Source: CAZLMG01 sp964560765 (GTDB lineage Bacteria > Bdellovibrionota_B > Oligoflexia > Oligoflexales > CAZLMG01). Taken from it: 42,814 bases of DNA. The stretch covers positions 1-42,814 of the forward strand of contig CAZLMG010000039.1 of assembly GCA_964560765.1 (NCBI GenBank). Direction: 5' to 3'. The position numbers and the translations under genes were made by a program. The stretch's first letter is position 1. Each line of letters starts with the position of its first letter. Below are positions 33,586 through 42,692 of the stretch, in pieces. The notes beneath the pieces were generated by a model. The model saw only the letters and a list, made by a program, of their open reading frames with translations. It was not told the DNA's origin and made no database searches.

Positions 33586-35277
33586 CTACTTTAAGTAGAT
33601 GGGGCTTAGCACGGCGACTTCAGCACCGGCATCGATACGCTTAGCGCGCAATATTCCCGAACCTGGAATATAGACTCCATAATAAAGGTCAAATGTTCCA
33701 GCTGAGTTCACGCCATAGAATAGAATATGGAGATTCCCATTTCCCATGCGCGCAAAGCTCAATGTCGGCCCTTGATGAAGCGAAACCATCGAATGGTCTG
33801 GAGCGACTACGATCGCTTCCTTTTCAATCGTTAATTCAGAGTCCACATGCACAAGCCACATTTTTAGGGACGACTTCGCGCGATAGAGCAAATAGGTGTT
33901 GCTATCGTCTTCCGCGCGAATCGCGGGATGAGCTTCACGGGCAATTTCGGAGTGCTCTGGGTCGGTATTGATCTGTATGAGGTCGTAGGTCTGACCACCA
34001 CCTGCTAATTTGGTTGTTCGGTAAAAATTCAAACTTGCGTTATTAACGTTTTCTCCAACTTGCTTACAGACATAGGCGAAGTCGAGATTTTCACTTGTGC
34101 CGTAAGCCGAAACTATCGAGCCAGCGACTGCATCACAAGCGCCGCCACGGGCGTCTCCAGCTACAATCGAGTCGATATAGGTCGCGGAAGGATCTCGCAT
34201 AGAGCGTACAAAAATGTTTTCGACGCCTTCGGCGACGGAGAGGACGCCAGCACGATTCATTTCTACACCGCGAGAAATGGTTTGGTAGCTAATATCCATC
34301 GTAAAGTTGGCCGAAGTACCGACTCGGCGAAACAGACCATAATGATCAGCATCCGCTGCAATCACCGAAAGATGCTCTGCGCCCGCTTCCAGCCACGTGT
34401 GAATGCCAACGATACCGCCTGGATTTACGATATCGGTGGTGTTTTCCACGGTCGTCAAAAACCCCGGAATCAACTCCCAGTTCGTTCCATCGCCGCTGTA
34501 AAGGTTATTGCTGGTCGAGCCCACGTAGATGGTGTTGGTTACTGTGGAGTGGTGAATGGACAGATATAGGCCATCAGGCACATCGGCTGCTACTAGCGTA
34601 GAATTCCAAGTGTTCAACTCTTTGGACATGTAGCGAATATCAACTTGCTCGGGCCAGGGGTAAACGGTCGGTGCAGTAAACAGAAACTCAAGGTTCCCAT
34701 AGATGGGGCGATAGCCAGCGTTTTCGGGTAAGTGATCTGAGACAGCTAATGCGGTACAGGGCAGCCGAACGTCAGTTGGCGAAAAATACAAGGTCATCGA
34801 CAATCCGTCCGATCCGAATTCGATGTTGTCATGGATCGAGAAACGGAATTGGCTATCTTCCTCCGAAGGTCCGCCCCGGACGATCAGTGCTGCCACAAAG
34901 TCAGCACAGGTCTCGCCTTCGTTCGGCCCATACAGCGCAACTGCTGCGTTATTGGCATCGAGGGGCCGCTTTAAACTCAAGACGACGGCGCCGTCTGTGC
35001 GTGCCTCTGCAAACGGAGCTGCGAAAACTTGAGAGAATAACTCGTCCTCTGATGCGTAGCCGAAACTGCGATAGTCGATCAAATAGCCAGGAATGGTGTC
35101 CGGAGCCTCTGTACCCTTAGTTCCGCTACCTTTGGTTCCGGTGCCTTTGGTAGTGTTTGCGGCAGCACCAGAGGTACTCTTCGTACAGCCCGAGAAAACT
35201 GCGACAATGAGCGAGGCCAAGATGACGACATAGCGTCTCAGGGACGATCTCTTTGAGTTTACGTAACAGCTCGGCAT
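33586..35277 (-). CDS. Large lipoprotein, paralogue of 24374-26083
   Basis: 563 aa from ATG 35277 (GGAG seven bases upstream), not the 31-residue longer frame. Lipobox VFSGC (Cys31), then a TKGTGTKGSGTKG repeat tether, then the shared block APDTIPGYLIDYRSFGY. The shared landmarks ETCADF, PCTALAVSDHLPENAGYRP and YYGVYIPGSG appear in the same order as in the paralogue. Probably a surface or periplasmic propeller-like protein; no catalytic motif. A possible 48-aa gene ends 11 bases upstream of its start. Confidence 0.78.
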   Translation of the reverse strand: MPSCYVNSKRSSLRRYVVILASLIVAVFSGCTKSTSGAAANTTKGTGTKGSGTKGTEAPDTIPGYLIDYRSFGYASEDELFSQVFAAPFAEARTDGAVVLSLKRPLDANNAAVALYGPNEGETCADFVAALIVRGGPSEEDSQFRFSIHDNIEFGSDGLSMTLYFSPTDVRLPCTALAVSDHLPENAGYRPIYGNLEFLFTAPTVYPWPEQVDIRYMSKELNTWNSTLVAADVPDGLYLSIHHSTVTNTIYVGSTSNNLYSGDGTNWELIPGFLTTVENTTDIVNPGGIVGIHTWLEAGAEHLSVIAADADHYGLFRRVGTSANFTMDISYQTISRGVEMNRAGVLSVAEGVENIFVRSMRDPSATYIDSIVAGDARGGACDAVAGSIVSAYGTSENLDFAYVCKQVGENVNNASLNFYRTTKLAGGGQTYDLIQINTDPEHSEIAREAHPAIRAEDDSNTYLLYRAKSSLKMWLVHVDSELTIEKEAIVVAPDHSMVSLHQGPTLSFARMGNGNLHILFYGVNSAGTFDLYYGVYIPGSGILRAKRIDAGAEVAVLSPIYLK

Positions 35278-35287
35278 TCTTGTACTC

Positions 35288-35434
35288 CTAGTATGTCTGT
35301 ATCGGGAGTAAACCCAGGATCTTAAGATTCTCCAGTAAGGTTCTGAAAGCAGTGGGCTTTTGACGCTCACGAATTCTTAAGGCTCTGAGCTCGCTCAGGT
35401 ATTCCCGGTCTTTGGCGCGTTCTGTTTGGGGCAA
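35288..35434 (-). CDS. Candidate 48-aa upstream gene coupled to the lipoprotein
   Basis: TTG start at 35434 with GGAG upstream (spacing about 8), TAG stop at 35288 overlapping the ribosome site of the lipoprotein, so translation could be coupled. The product is basic and helical (ERAKDREYLSELRALRIRER, then TAFRTLLENLKILGLLPIQTY). Upstream of the paralogue at 24.3 kb the sequence still reads LGFTPIQ before a stop, which suggests a conserved pair with one decayed copy. Could also be duplicated non-coding leader DNA. Confidence 0.42.
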   Translation of the reverse strand: MPQTERAKDREYLSELRALRIRERQKPTAFRTLLENLKILGLLPIQTY

Positions 35435-35848
35435 TTTGATACTCCAATATCTGGGCCAGTCGATTTAGGCGTCGGCGCCTGCGAAAGCACTACGATTTCC
35501 AGCTAGAGGCTGGGGATCTGACTCAGATCGAATCCAAAATTACAGTGCAAACATGGGCGGTTACACTTCACCACTACATCCTGCCAAGAATTTTCCGTGC
35601 TGACACCTCGGCCGGCCAACGGAATTCCGCCACTTACCCGTCGCATTGGTCCAGATTAGAGACGTTTTAGTCAGTTCATAAATTTGCAGAATTTGAAGAA
35701 GCCCTCAGGGTGCTAGGCGCATTGATCTGCAATAACCGCCAGCCTTGCGTGCGGTTGCTAAAGGACGACGACCAAGTCCCTCAGTGAATGCGGGTGGCAC
35801 GAACTCTGCTTTCGATCTCAACAACCAAAACTGAATTGAGGTCAGAGC
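35435..35848. other. Intergenic region upstream of two divergent units
   Basis: 414 bp. A 47-codon minus-strand frame at 35503-35646 with a C-x4-C-x2-C pattern lacks a good ribosome site. A small hairpin CCAGC-TAGAG-GCTGG lies at 35499-35513. Nothing else recognised. Confidence 0.35.
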
Positions 35849-37000
35849 ATGGACAAGTCCAAAGCGATTAGGGTGCTATGTTTTCAACTCTTGGCCCCGT
35901 TGACCGCGCTACACGTTTTCAATGCAGCCAATGCGGATCCCAATGCTTACCCCCTAACCCCCTCATTCCCCGGCGGGGTCATTCTTAATCCAGACATCAA
36001 AACGATCAAAGATGGCTACGTGGCATATGTTGTCGATGCTTCGAACGGCAAGGTCTTGATTGTCGCAGGTCAGGGTACTATTGGCGTCGATGGCGCCGCA
36101 TTTTCCGGACAAGCTGTCATAAAAAATGGACTTCATGCAGATATGGCGGCGTTCGCAGGCATGGATCCGAGCAACCCTCACGTCGTGGGCGGAGGTATGC
36201 GCATCAAAGACGGCAAAGCAATACTTTCCGCGCGAGAACCGTGGTCAAGGCATTGCAACCAACCTCTCCTTCGCAAGAATATGGGGCTTGACGGACACGG
36301 ATTCGTCAACGAACCGGCAGTTCGTGTTAAGGCAGTGCAAGCCGTTTCAAACCATATCCAAATGCCAATCGATGCACCTCCGATTCCTGAAGGCATGCGC
36401 TTCGAATACAATAGGATACGTCAAGAGTTTGGATTGGCTGAGACATTCGATGAGTTTCAAGCCAGCCGAGCTAACCTTAATGTGCAACCGAGAATGGTTG
36501 CGAGCTCGTCACCGCGAATCTCAAGGCCCCTCCCCAATCAACCACGACCCGTCAACTCGATGCCTAAGGCGACAACCATGCGCTCATGTCGCACGCCGAT
36601 ATCTGCTCGCCCAAGTGGCCTGGTCCGCACTCTGGGGCCAGGTTTTGCAGTCGAAGCTGGGCTGGGATTTTTGCAAGGTGCTCACGCCGATGTTGTCAGC
36701 GAAGGTGGTTACGCACTTCCCCGTGGCGCGGTCGATGGAATTGGCTTCGAGGCGGGCCAATTGGCAAGATCGGCCACTGGATACGAGACGACCGTGGTAC
36801 CCGGAAGCGCTGTTCATCCCATGTTTGATCGCCATGGCGCCGCTCACGAACCGATGCATCTTGAGCGGCTAAGTGCGGAGCTGAGGAGGGTCGTGAACGC
36901 ATCGATTCCGGACTCTCTTCACGGCTACGTTGACGGCAGTTTCGATATTCTGCGTAACAGTATGACTATTGGCTATGAGGCCATGGCAGCATTCTGGTGA
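35849..37000 (+). CDS. Long exported modular protein A (toxin-backbone-like)
   Basis: 383 aa, ATG with GAGG upstream. Signal peptide (LLAPLTALHVFNAANA). N-terminal module 50-150: GYVAYVVDASNGKVLIVAG, NGLHADMAAF and VVGGGMRIKDGKAILSA, a pattern like the 'H-S...AGE...dGki...SGHY' module found in polymorphic-toxin backbones, but degraded. Middle: Pro/Arg/Ser-rich linker with a single Cys (RSCRTP). C-terminal: Ala/Gly-rich segment (GPGFAVEAGLGFLQGAHADV), then a region with DRHGAAHEPMHLE. Module resemblance from memory; function unknown. Convergent with the helical-repeat gene, 14 bp apart. Confidence 0.65.
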   Translation: MDKSKAIRVLCFQLLAPLTALHVFNAANADPNAYPLTPSFPGGVILNPDIKTIKDGYVAYVVDASNGKVLIVAGQGTIGVDGAAFSGQAVIKNGLHADMAAFAGMDPSNPHVVGGGMRIKDGKAILSAREPWSRHCNQPLLRKNMGLDGHGFVNEPAVRVKAVQAVSNHIQMPIDAPPIPEGMRFEYNRIRQEFGLAETFDEFQASRANLNVQPRMVASSSPRISRPLPNQPRPVNSMPKATTMRSCRTPISARPSGLVRTLGPGFAVEAGLGFLQGAHADVVSEGGYALPRGAVDGIGFEAGQLARSATGYETTVVPGSAVHPMFDRHGAAHEPMHLERLSAELRRVVNASIPDSLHGYVDGSFDILRNSMTIGYEAMAAFW

Positions 37001-37014
37001 AGGTCGCAACAAAG

Positions 37015-38247
37015 CTAGAATTGAGCCCACGGCCTGGCAAGCAAATCATCCACGAGGCCCAGGGGATCCTTCGTCGCTTGGCCGGTCAGAGCCAGAATCA
37101 TGTGACGGTAGCGCTGCAGCATCAGAGCGGCCAGCTCTGACATGTGAGTGCGCGACAACCAGCGCGCAGCGCTGGCGAGCATCAATGCCTCTTTTTCGAT
37201 GCTGATGACTCGCGACAGCGAGCTGACACATTTCTCAAGTTCCGTGAGCCGCACCATAACCGGCAAGCCAATGTCGTAACAGTCCTCGAGGGCCAAAAGC
37301 CCCGAATAGATCAGACCGGCATTAGACAGAGTAAGAATACCCTTGCGCGACAGAGTTTCCACTTTACCGAGGGCTGTTATATGGCCCTTCGCGGGGCAAG
37401 AATAAGCGTAGAGACGAGCCTCCGCGATGTAGCTCCATGTATGATGGATTCCACCAGCCTTCGTCAATCGAAGGAGTGCCCGACAATCTTGACTTTGAAC
37501 AAATTCGAGGCATGCGTCTTCCCACATGACATCAATATTGGTCTCACCTTCAGGAAAGTCGCTGCGCATGAGTTGCAATAGTTCGGCAGCCTCGGAGTGC
37601 ATTCCGCATAGTCTCTTGGCATTAGCTAAGGACAGCAGACATGCAAATCTATGGGCCGGTGTTGCGGCTGACTCAAGAGCCCGCGTGAAAAGAGCGATGG
37701 ATGCAGGTCCAGCGCTGGCCCTTAGCAGCCGTCTACCAAGCGCCAACTGATAGTGTGATTCGGCCGCGGGAGGCAAGTCTTTCGCCCACACGACAGCCAG
37801 TTGCTGATCCCAAGCGGCCTGCCAAAAAGCACCTTGATGCCAATGAATCTGGCTCATAATGGTGCGAAATTCACTGTGGAGATTCGTAAGGCGAGACGAA
37901 CCCGGCTTAATGTTTTGCAGCCGCAGGATGTCTTGGATTGAGTCCTTCAGTTTGCGAATGTCTTTGGAAGTTAGTCCGCCATGGTGAGTATGGTGCACCA
38001 GTGCTGACATGGACAGTACGTATTGGTACAGCAAGGCTTCTGGGGTTGTTGACTCTTGCCAACCTGCCAGCTTATCTAAAATCTCCGTCAATCTTGCCGA
38101 AGGATCCAAGTCTCCTTCGAAAGATGCGAGATGCTCGCGGATCTCGAGCTTTACCTCTTCCACGACTTCCTGGGTCCAGACTTTGCTCGCGATGTACTTG
38201 TGCGCGGCCAAAAACAAGTCCTCCACGCCGACATATGCGGGATTCAT
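37015..38247 (-). CDS. Cytoplasmic helical-repeat (TPR-like) protein
   Basis: 410 aa, no signal peptide or membrane helix. Alpha-helical throughout, with TPR-like pairs such as ASIALFTRALESAATPAHRF followed by LSLANAKRLCGMHSEAAELL; ten Cys, mostly single. Starts 27 bp after the stop of the exported protein B on the same strand, with a poor ribosome site, so it depends on that transcript. A regulator, chaperone or partner of protein B is conceivable but not shown by sequence. Confidence 0.6.
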   Translation of the reverse strand: MNPAYVGVEDLFLAAHKYIASKVWTQEVVEEVKLEIREHLASFEGDLDPSARLTEILDKLAGWQESTTPEALLYQYVLSMSALVHHTHHGGLTSKDIRKLKDSIQDILRLQNIKPGSSRLTNLHSEFRTIMSQIHWHQGAFWQAAWDQQLAVVWAKDLPPAAESHYQLALGRRLLRASAGPASIALFTRALESAATPAHRFACLLSLANAKRLCGMHSEAAELLQLMRSDFPEGETNIDVMWEDACLEFVQSQDCRALLRLTKAGGIHHTWSYIAEARLYAYSCPAKGHITALGKVETLSRKGILTLSNAGLIYSGLLALEDCYDIGLPVMVRLTELEKCVSSLSRVISIEKEALMLASAARWLSRTHMSELAALMLQRYRHMILALTGQATKDPLGLVDDLLARPWAQF

Positions 38248-38274
38248 CGGAGTGCTGCAGTGAAACTTTAGATC

Positions 38275-39462
38275 TTACAAAAGTTCTCCTCTTAGTTGAT
38301 TCAAAATGCGATCCGGAAGCTCCGGATCGTGATAATTGAGGAAGCTTTCTGGAGAATGGCGATAGCCAAAGAACCAATTACCCGGCTGGGCGAGCGTGTT
38401 ACCAAGTCCCTGATTGCGACTGCGGAAGTGTTCGTTAAAATTGGTATCGGGGACATTGTAACCCCAGCTTGCGGCGCGCGCTTGAACTGCTGCCGCAAGG
38501 CGCGGGTTACCGCTGGCGGCGGCACGGCGATAGGCTTCGTGGTAACCAACCTCATTCAGGATGTCACCGGCGTGGCCCTCGGCTGCGATTGACGTAGCAG
38601 CTCCTAGCGGAGCAGCTGCGGGAGATCCCATCACTCGACTCACTCCGCGAATGGCACGGCTAAAACCTCTCAGACGGGGGCTGCTCTGGCAAGTGGCGCG
38701 CACCGAAGATCCACTGCTCCCGTCTTGGCAGGAACTGGGACTTACACTGGGGCAGTGATTCATTGCCGAACCCCATCGCGCCTCATCGGACCCAACCAGC
38801 AGGAGATTGGAGGTGAAACGTTCTTCAGGATTCGGGACCGGCAGCATGCTCCCATCAGGGAAAAAGTCTCCGTAAGATTCTCCGATCGGAAGCAACTTAT
38901 CTGGTCCTGGTTTTCGCCAAGGTAGCAGCGGCGAACGCCCCAAAGTTTCGACGCTCAAGATTTCGACGAGTTCGCCTGTCTCTGAGTTCCACCCAAACTG
39001 TGTGCTAATAACTTCGCGACCGGTGTGGCTTCTTGGCGAAAAGGTCTGGACCCCGAGCTCTTGTGAATACACCGAACCGGGCCCGGAGCCGCGGGGCGAT
39101 CTATAGGGACATGACAAGATGAACGGAACCTCACCTGGGCCGACGTTGATGTGGGGCACGAGGTCGCGTGAGAGGCTCGGGTTATAACCGTGGTGAGCCA
39201 CCAAGGGACCATTTGGGTAGGCCAATTGCGCATTGTAGGCTTGTATGCCAAGCCCTCGGAGCTGCTCCTCAGGTAATACGATAAGGGCTCCGTTTGGTGC
39301 AGGCCACATCATATCCCCCGGATGATTCGGCACCGGTATAAGTGGACGTAATAAACCACCGCCCGGACCATCACCGCGGGCAGTAACCGATAGCACGGCG
39401 GAAGCCAGGACAACCGAACGCAAGATGGGAAGGGCCAAGGTGGCCGTAAGAGCTCGAAACAT
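38275..39462 (-). CDS. Long exported modular protein B (toxin-backbone-like)
   Basis: 395 aa from ATG 39462, with GAGGAGGAG just upstream. Signal peptide (LRSVVLASAVLSVTARG). Module at about 60-160: PNGALIVLPEEQLRGLG, VPFILSCPYRSPRGSG then YSQELGVQTFSPRS, close to the 'LSC-x-G...LA-x-x-LGv-x-v-x-AP' step of polymorphic-toxin backbones. Linker with SSVRATCQSSPRLRG, Ala-rich segment (PAAAPLGAATSIAAEGHAGD), then a C-terminal region with RAASWGYNVPDTNFNEH, rich in His, Asn and Tyr. Same overall plan as proteins A and C but not close in sequence. Function unknown. Confidence 0.65.
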   Translation of the reverse strand: MFRALTATLALPILRSVVLASAVLSVTARGDGPGGGLLRPLIPVPNHPGDMMWPAPNGALIVLPEEQLRGLGIQAYNAQLAYPNGPLVAHHGYNPSLSRDLVPHINVGPGEVPFILSCPYRSPRGSGPGSVYSQELGVQTFSPRSHTGREVISTQFGWNSETGELVEILSVETLGRSPLLPWRKPGPDKLLPIGESYGDFFPDGSMLPVPNPEERFTSNLLLVGSDEARWGSAMNHCPSVSPSSCQDGSSGSSVRATCQSSPRLRGFSRAIRGVSRVMGSPAAAPLGAATSIAAEGHAGDILNEVGYHEAYRRAAASGNPRLAAAVQARAASWGYNVPDTNFNEHFRSRNQGLGNTLAQPGNWFFGYRHSPESFLNYHDPELPDRILNQLRGELL

Positions 39463-39843
39463 CGACTCCTCCTCGATGGATGCACGCGGTAGCCATGGTG
39501 GCGTCCACCGAATGATCATCTGAAAATCGCAAGCGTGCGTGTGAAGATGCACATATCGATCCATCCATCGTTATTTGCCGGGCCTGTCTTTTCTCAAGTT
39601 ATTACGAACGGTTAACGATATGAAGTCACTCCTGAGTTCTTAAGGCACAGTTCGGCGCCTATTCAAGCCTGCTCGCAATTGCTGCTAACTTTCAGTCTTT
39701 TCTGCATATCTTCTAAGGTGTGCGCGGTGGAGAGCGTGAGCTGATGAGGAATATTGGTAATACTCTATTGGGCACAGGTGGTTATGACGCGACGTTGTTA
39801 TTCACGATAAAGCCAGACATCGCTTTTGATTTGCTCGAAAGCA

Positions 39844-39951
39844 AGCCTGGGCTATCGACGAGAACAGAAAATTCAGCTCATTCAGCAGATGAACCCAACG
39901 TGGAATGACTTGTATGAAAGGCTTGGCAGGGCTTGCAGGACCCATCATTAG
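39844..39951 (+). pseudogene. C-terminal remnant of a GIY-YIG nuclease
   Basis: Frame ending TAG 39951 reads SLGYRREQKIQLIQQMNP then TWNDLYERLG. This matches the C-terminus of small GIY-YIG (UPF0213-like) nucleases: 'K-x-x-x-R-x-x-K-x-x-LI-x-x-x-NP-x-W-x-DLY'. The GIY and YIG catalytic part is absent and no frame upstream supplies it, so this is a deletion remnant. Confidence 0.72.
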
Positions 39952-40033
39952 CTAACACAATAGTCTGCATGCCACATTTTTACCTGTGAAAAACATGTAT
40001 TTGGTACGAAGCGCGGCCCGAATCACGAGTAAA

Positions 40034-40064
40034 GTCAGGACCAACTGGGCTCCCCGGCCCTGAC
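40034..40064 (-). terminator. Hairpin downstream of the Cys-rich lipoprotein
   Basis: GTCAGG pairs with CCTGAC around a 19-nt loop, followed on the minus strand by TTT. Weak terminator. Confidence 0.3.
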
Positions 40065-40113
40065 ATGACTTTCATGCTGTCGCCGCCGCACCATGGAACT
40101 CACCCACCAGAAC

Positions 40114-40941
40114 TTAGTTAGGAGGGGGGACTTTCTCAGCGCAGGCTCGCGACTCCAGGAGTTCTTTTACTGCATCTTCATGCTCGGGCCTGCAGCGCTC
40201 AGCGCAGGTGGCATCGTCATGCTCGATCGCACGGAGGAATCTGCAGCCTTCAAATTCTGGATCTTCTCCTGCCTCAGTATCCGGCCAAAATCCAGCACAA
40301 TAAGCGGCACCAGCTCGCTCTCGTGTGGCTTCCGGGCTGTCAGTACAGGTCCACGAGCTCTCTCCACCGACGACGAGTTGAGGCTCACCAGCGCAGTACT
40401 TACCATCGGATCGGCGGTATAGCACAACGGCGTGGGCAATAATTCCATCGCGATCACAACTCTTCTTGCAACTATGACAAGCTAGACCTATGGACTTAGC
40501 GTAGTGACCACGATCATTCATGCATCGTACAAACCAAGACGAGTATTGCTGACAATTAAAGGTATTTCTGTCGGGCTGCATCAAGCCGACCTGGTAACAA
40601 AGCCGGATGGTTTCATCGATGTTCTGAAGCTTGAGGGTGGGACTATCAGAGAACCAAGAATTCATGGCGCGCTGATAGGATTGCATGCAGTCGGAGTTTA
40701 CTCCAGCACGAATTGCGCCTTCGATCGGTGTCGAACCCGTGACCGTGGTTACTGCCGTCGATGTGTCCGCTGCCGGAATTTGGCTGATAGAATTTCTATG
40801 AAATGCAGCCTGAGTGCGTGTGTTCCTCGAATTTGTATCCGCGTCATCTGAAAAGACGGGATGCTCAACACAGGATAGAGATCCCATCGCGAACAATATG
40901 ATCGCTAGGTAGGCGTGCCGGGCTTGATTCATGAGATTCAT
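40114..40941 (-). CDS. Cys-rich lipoprotein
   Basis: 275 aa. Lipobox MGSLSC (Cys24). The mature protein has a Ser/Thr/Asn-rich stretch (VTTVTGSTP) and about 17 cysteines, many in pairs such as LACHSCKKSCD, FNCQQYSSWFVRC and TCAERCRPE, indicating heavy disulfide bonding outside the cytoplasm. No family recognised; the style resembles the Cys-rich lipoprotein at 3580. Good GAGG seven bases before the ATG. No neighbour on the same strand within 600 bp. Confidence 0.7.
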   Translation of the reverse strand: MNLMNQARHAYLAIILFAMGSLSCVEHPVFSDDADTNSRNTRTQAAFHRNSISQIPAADTSTAVTTVTGSTPIEGAIRAGVNSDCMQSYQRAMNSWFSDSPTLKLQNIDETIRLCYQVGLMQPDRNTFNCQQYSSWFVRCMNDRGHYAKSIGLACHSCKKSCDRDGIIAHAVVLYRRSDGKYCAGEPQLVVGGESSWTCTDSPEATRERAGAAYCAGFWPDTEAGEDPEFEGCRFLRAIEHDDATCAERCRPEHEDAVKELLESRACAEKVPPPN

Positions 40942-41510
40942 GTGCTGGCCTCATCTGTTACTGGTGTTGTTCCACCGACTAGGTCTTGTTAGCTTAGAAC
41001 CGACTTCCGAATCGGATTCCTCTTTGATCTTTTGGTTCTTGTGCTCGCGGGAATAGCCGATTCAGAGCAGCAATTGTGCCGCGAAAGCTTCCGGAGATTT
41101 GAACCTATCGTGACGCATAACTATTATATTTTTCGCCTCGCGAGGCATGCCCTGACCTGCTGAATTTCAGGACGCCAGCAACGACGACCCATCATGATCA
41201 CTAGTATTTACGGAGAGTTCCTCTTCGACAGCGGAAAGACCGCGCAGCCATCGCCCCTACTGAATCACGAAAGTCCTGCAGTTTCAGCTGGTTGTATGCT
41301 CCGCCCGTTTCCAGCACTCGGAATCAAGACCTTGCCACGTAGCTCCTTTGCCGCTCAAATATGCCTCCCATCTCTTCGATTTGATTCATGTCGGCACCAG
41401 GACGCTAGCGGCATCGGTCATCGAGTCGGAGCCGGCACGCATTCTGCTTGCCATGGCATTAAATTCGAAACATCAGACCGCCGTATTACGCAAATGGGGT
41501 ATGACTCGAT
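40942..41510. other. Intergenic region
   Basis: 569 bp with two overlapping plus-strand open frames (about 41194-41562 and 41348-41626), which I do not accept as genes: no ribosome site and no family. No repeats recognised. Confidence 0.4.
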
Positions 41511-42692
41511 ATGCACCACATCATGCAATGCATCGCTTTCGTCTATTTGCTCAGAGATTTGAGAGCGCATTTCTTCGCGACGACTCTAACACTTCTACTT
41601 TTTCCTTCGCTGGGATTAGCAGGTGATGCGGCGGCAGTTTGCGCTGATGGCCCGCAGTACGTGGTGATGAATGGCAACCATCGCTTCAGTTGGATCTATA
41701 TCTTGTCCGAGACCGACAAGCTTCCTCCTGGGGTCACACCCAGCACGCCGATTGGCGGAATTGGACACAACTCAAACCTTGACTTAACGATCGGTAAGCT
41801 CAGGGAACTGATGAATGATGGTCGCATTGTCGTGACTGATCAGTCGCAAAACACCGTGACGGCTAGTTGGATGAAGGAACTTATGGGAAGGGACTTTGAT
41901 CCAGAGAAAGCCGTCGCAACTGGGCGTCACAATGCGAATCCAGGAGTTCGCCTGCAATTAGCGGACAATATTGCTGGGGCAAAAGTAGTGGGTAGATATC
42001 AGGACACGATCATATTGGAAGGAAGTGGTTTAGGACGCCAAAACCAGGGCAGAACCCTGAGCGAATACGCTGATTCGATCAGGCCATCCCACCCTTCGGT
42101 TCCGTCCCCTGCAAGTGTCACTTCCCCGGTCGGATCCAGCGCCACCGGCCCATCTAGATCATGCACTAGAGGTTGGGCAAACAGCGCGGGTGATCACATC
42201 GGTCGCCAAGGCTTGGGAGCAAGTGCTCTCAGGGTGGGAAGACAATTAGGCGGTAGGGCACTTGGAGCTTGGAACGTTTATGGCTGGATCACCGATCCGA
42301 TGGGTTCATTGGGGGGAGTTGTGGCGACGAACGCCTTGAAAATCCCGGGTGTGGGATGGGCAGCTGCTGGAATTGGTTCGGTGACTGCAGGAATCTACGT
42401 CTACGGTAGCGATGAAGCAAATCGAATGGCGGCAATGAATACTTACAATGGTGGCTGGGTTTACATGGGCGGTGATGATTGGGTATGGACGGGCGCACAG
42501 GCAACCAAAGGCAATCCTCCAGTTCTGAACACTTTCGAGTTCAGCTTGCAGTATATCCATCAGCATGGGCACATGCCGTCACGCGATCTCATGTTAGAAC
42601 AGGAAGATTGTTACAACCAAGAGTATCCAGATGGAAAACGCCATGGAGATCCCTGCTTTTTTCCCCCAGACTCATCCAGACTATTTAAGTGA
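41511..42692 (+). CDS. Long exported modular protein C (toxin-backbone-like)
   Basis: 393 aa; start uncertain (ATG 41511, or a downstream TTG nearer the signal FFATTLTLLLFPSLGLAG). N-terminal module: QYVVMNGNHRFSWIYILSE, IGHNSNLDLTI then ELMNDGRIVVTDQSQNTVTA, and MGRDFDPEKAV, again a degenerate H-S...DGRI...S pattern as in protein A. Then a Pro/Ser linker with Cys (PSRSCTRGW), a Gly/Ala-rich hydrophobic segment (LGGRALGAWNVYGWI, GVGWAAAGIGSVTAGIY), and a short C-terminal tail with aromatic residues and CYNQEYPDGK. Possible membrane-inserting segment. Function unknown. Confidence 0.62.
   Translation: MHHIMQCIAFVYLLRDLRAHFFATTLTLLLFPSLGLAGDAAAVCADGPQYVVMNGNHRFSWIYILSETDKLPPGVTPSTPIGGIGHNSNLDLTIGKLRELMNDGRIVVTDQSQNTVTASWMKELMGRDFDPEKAVATGRHNANPGVRLQLADNIAGAKVVGRYQDTIILEGSGLGRQNQGRTLSEYADSIRPSHPSVPSPASVTSPVGSSATGPSRSCTRGWANSAGDHIGRQGLGASALRVGRQLGGRALGAWNVYGWITDPMGSLGGVVATNALKIPGVGWAAAGIGSVTAGIYVYGSDEANRMAAMNTYNGGWVYMGGDDWVWTGAQATKGNPPVLNTFEFSLQYIHQHGHMPSRDLMLEQEDCYNQEYPDGKRHGDPCFFPPDSSRLFK

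Larger units (their letters stand above)
39463..40113. other. Intergenic region with a nuclease remnant
   Basis: 651 bp. It holds the promoter region of protein B, a GIY-YIG fragment (39844-39951) and a hairpin (40034-40064). A short plus frame at 39744-39908 overlaps the fragment in another frame and is probably chance. Confidence 0.45.

Noticed and set aside
35503..35646. 47-codon minus-strand frame with a Cys cluster
   Set aside because: Poor ribosome site and no family; could be chance.
41194..41626. Two overlapping plus-strand frames before protein C
   Set aside because: No ribosome site, no recognisable product, and they overlap the better-supported gene.
41640..41720. GNHRFSW resembling the ParB-type HR motif
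   Set aside because: The rest of the ParB fold is not visible and the context is the exported module.
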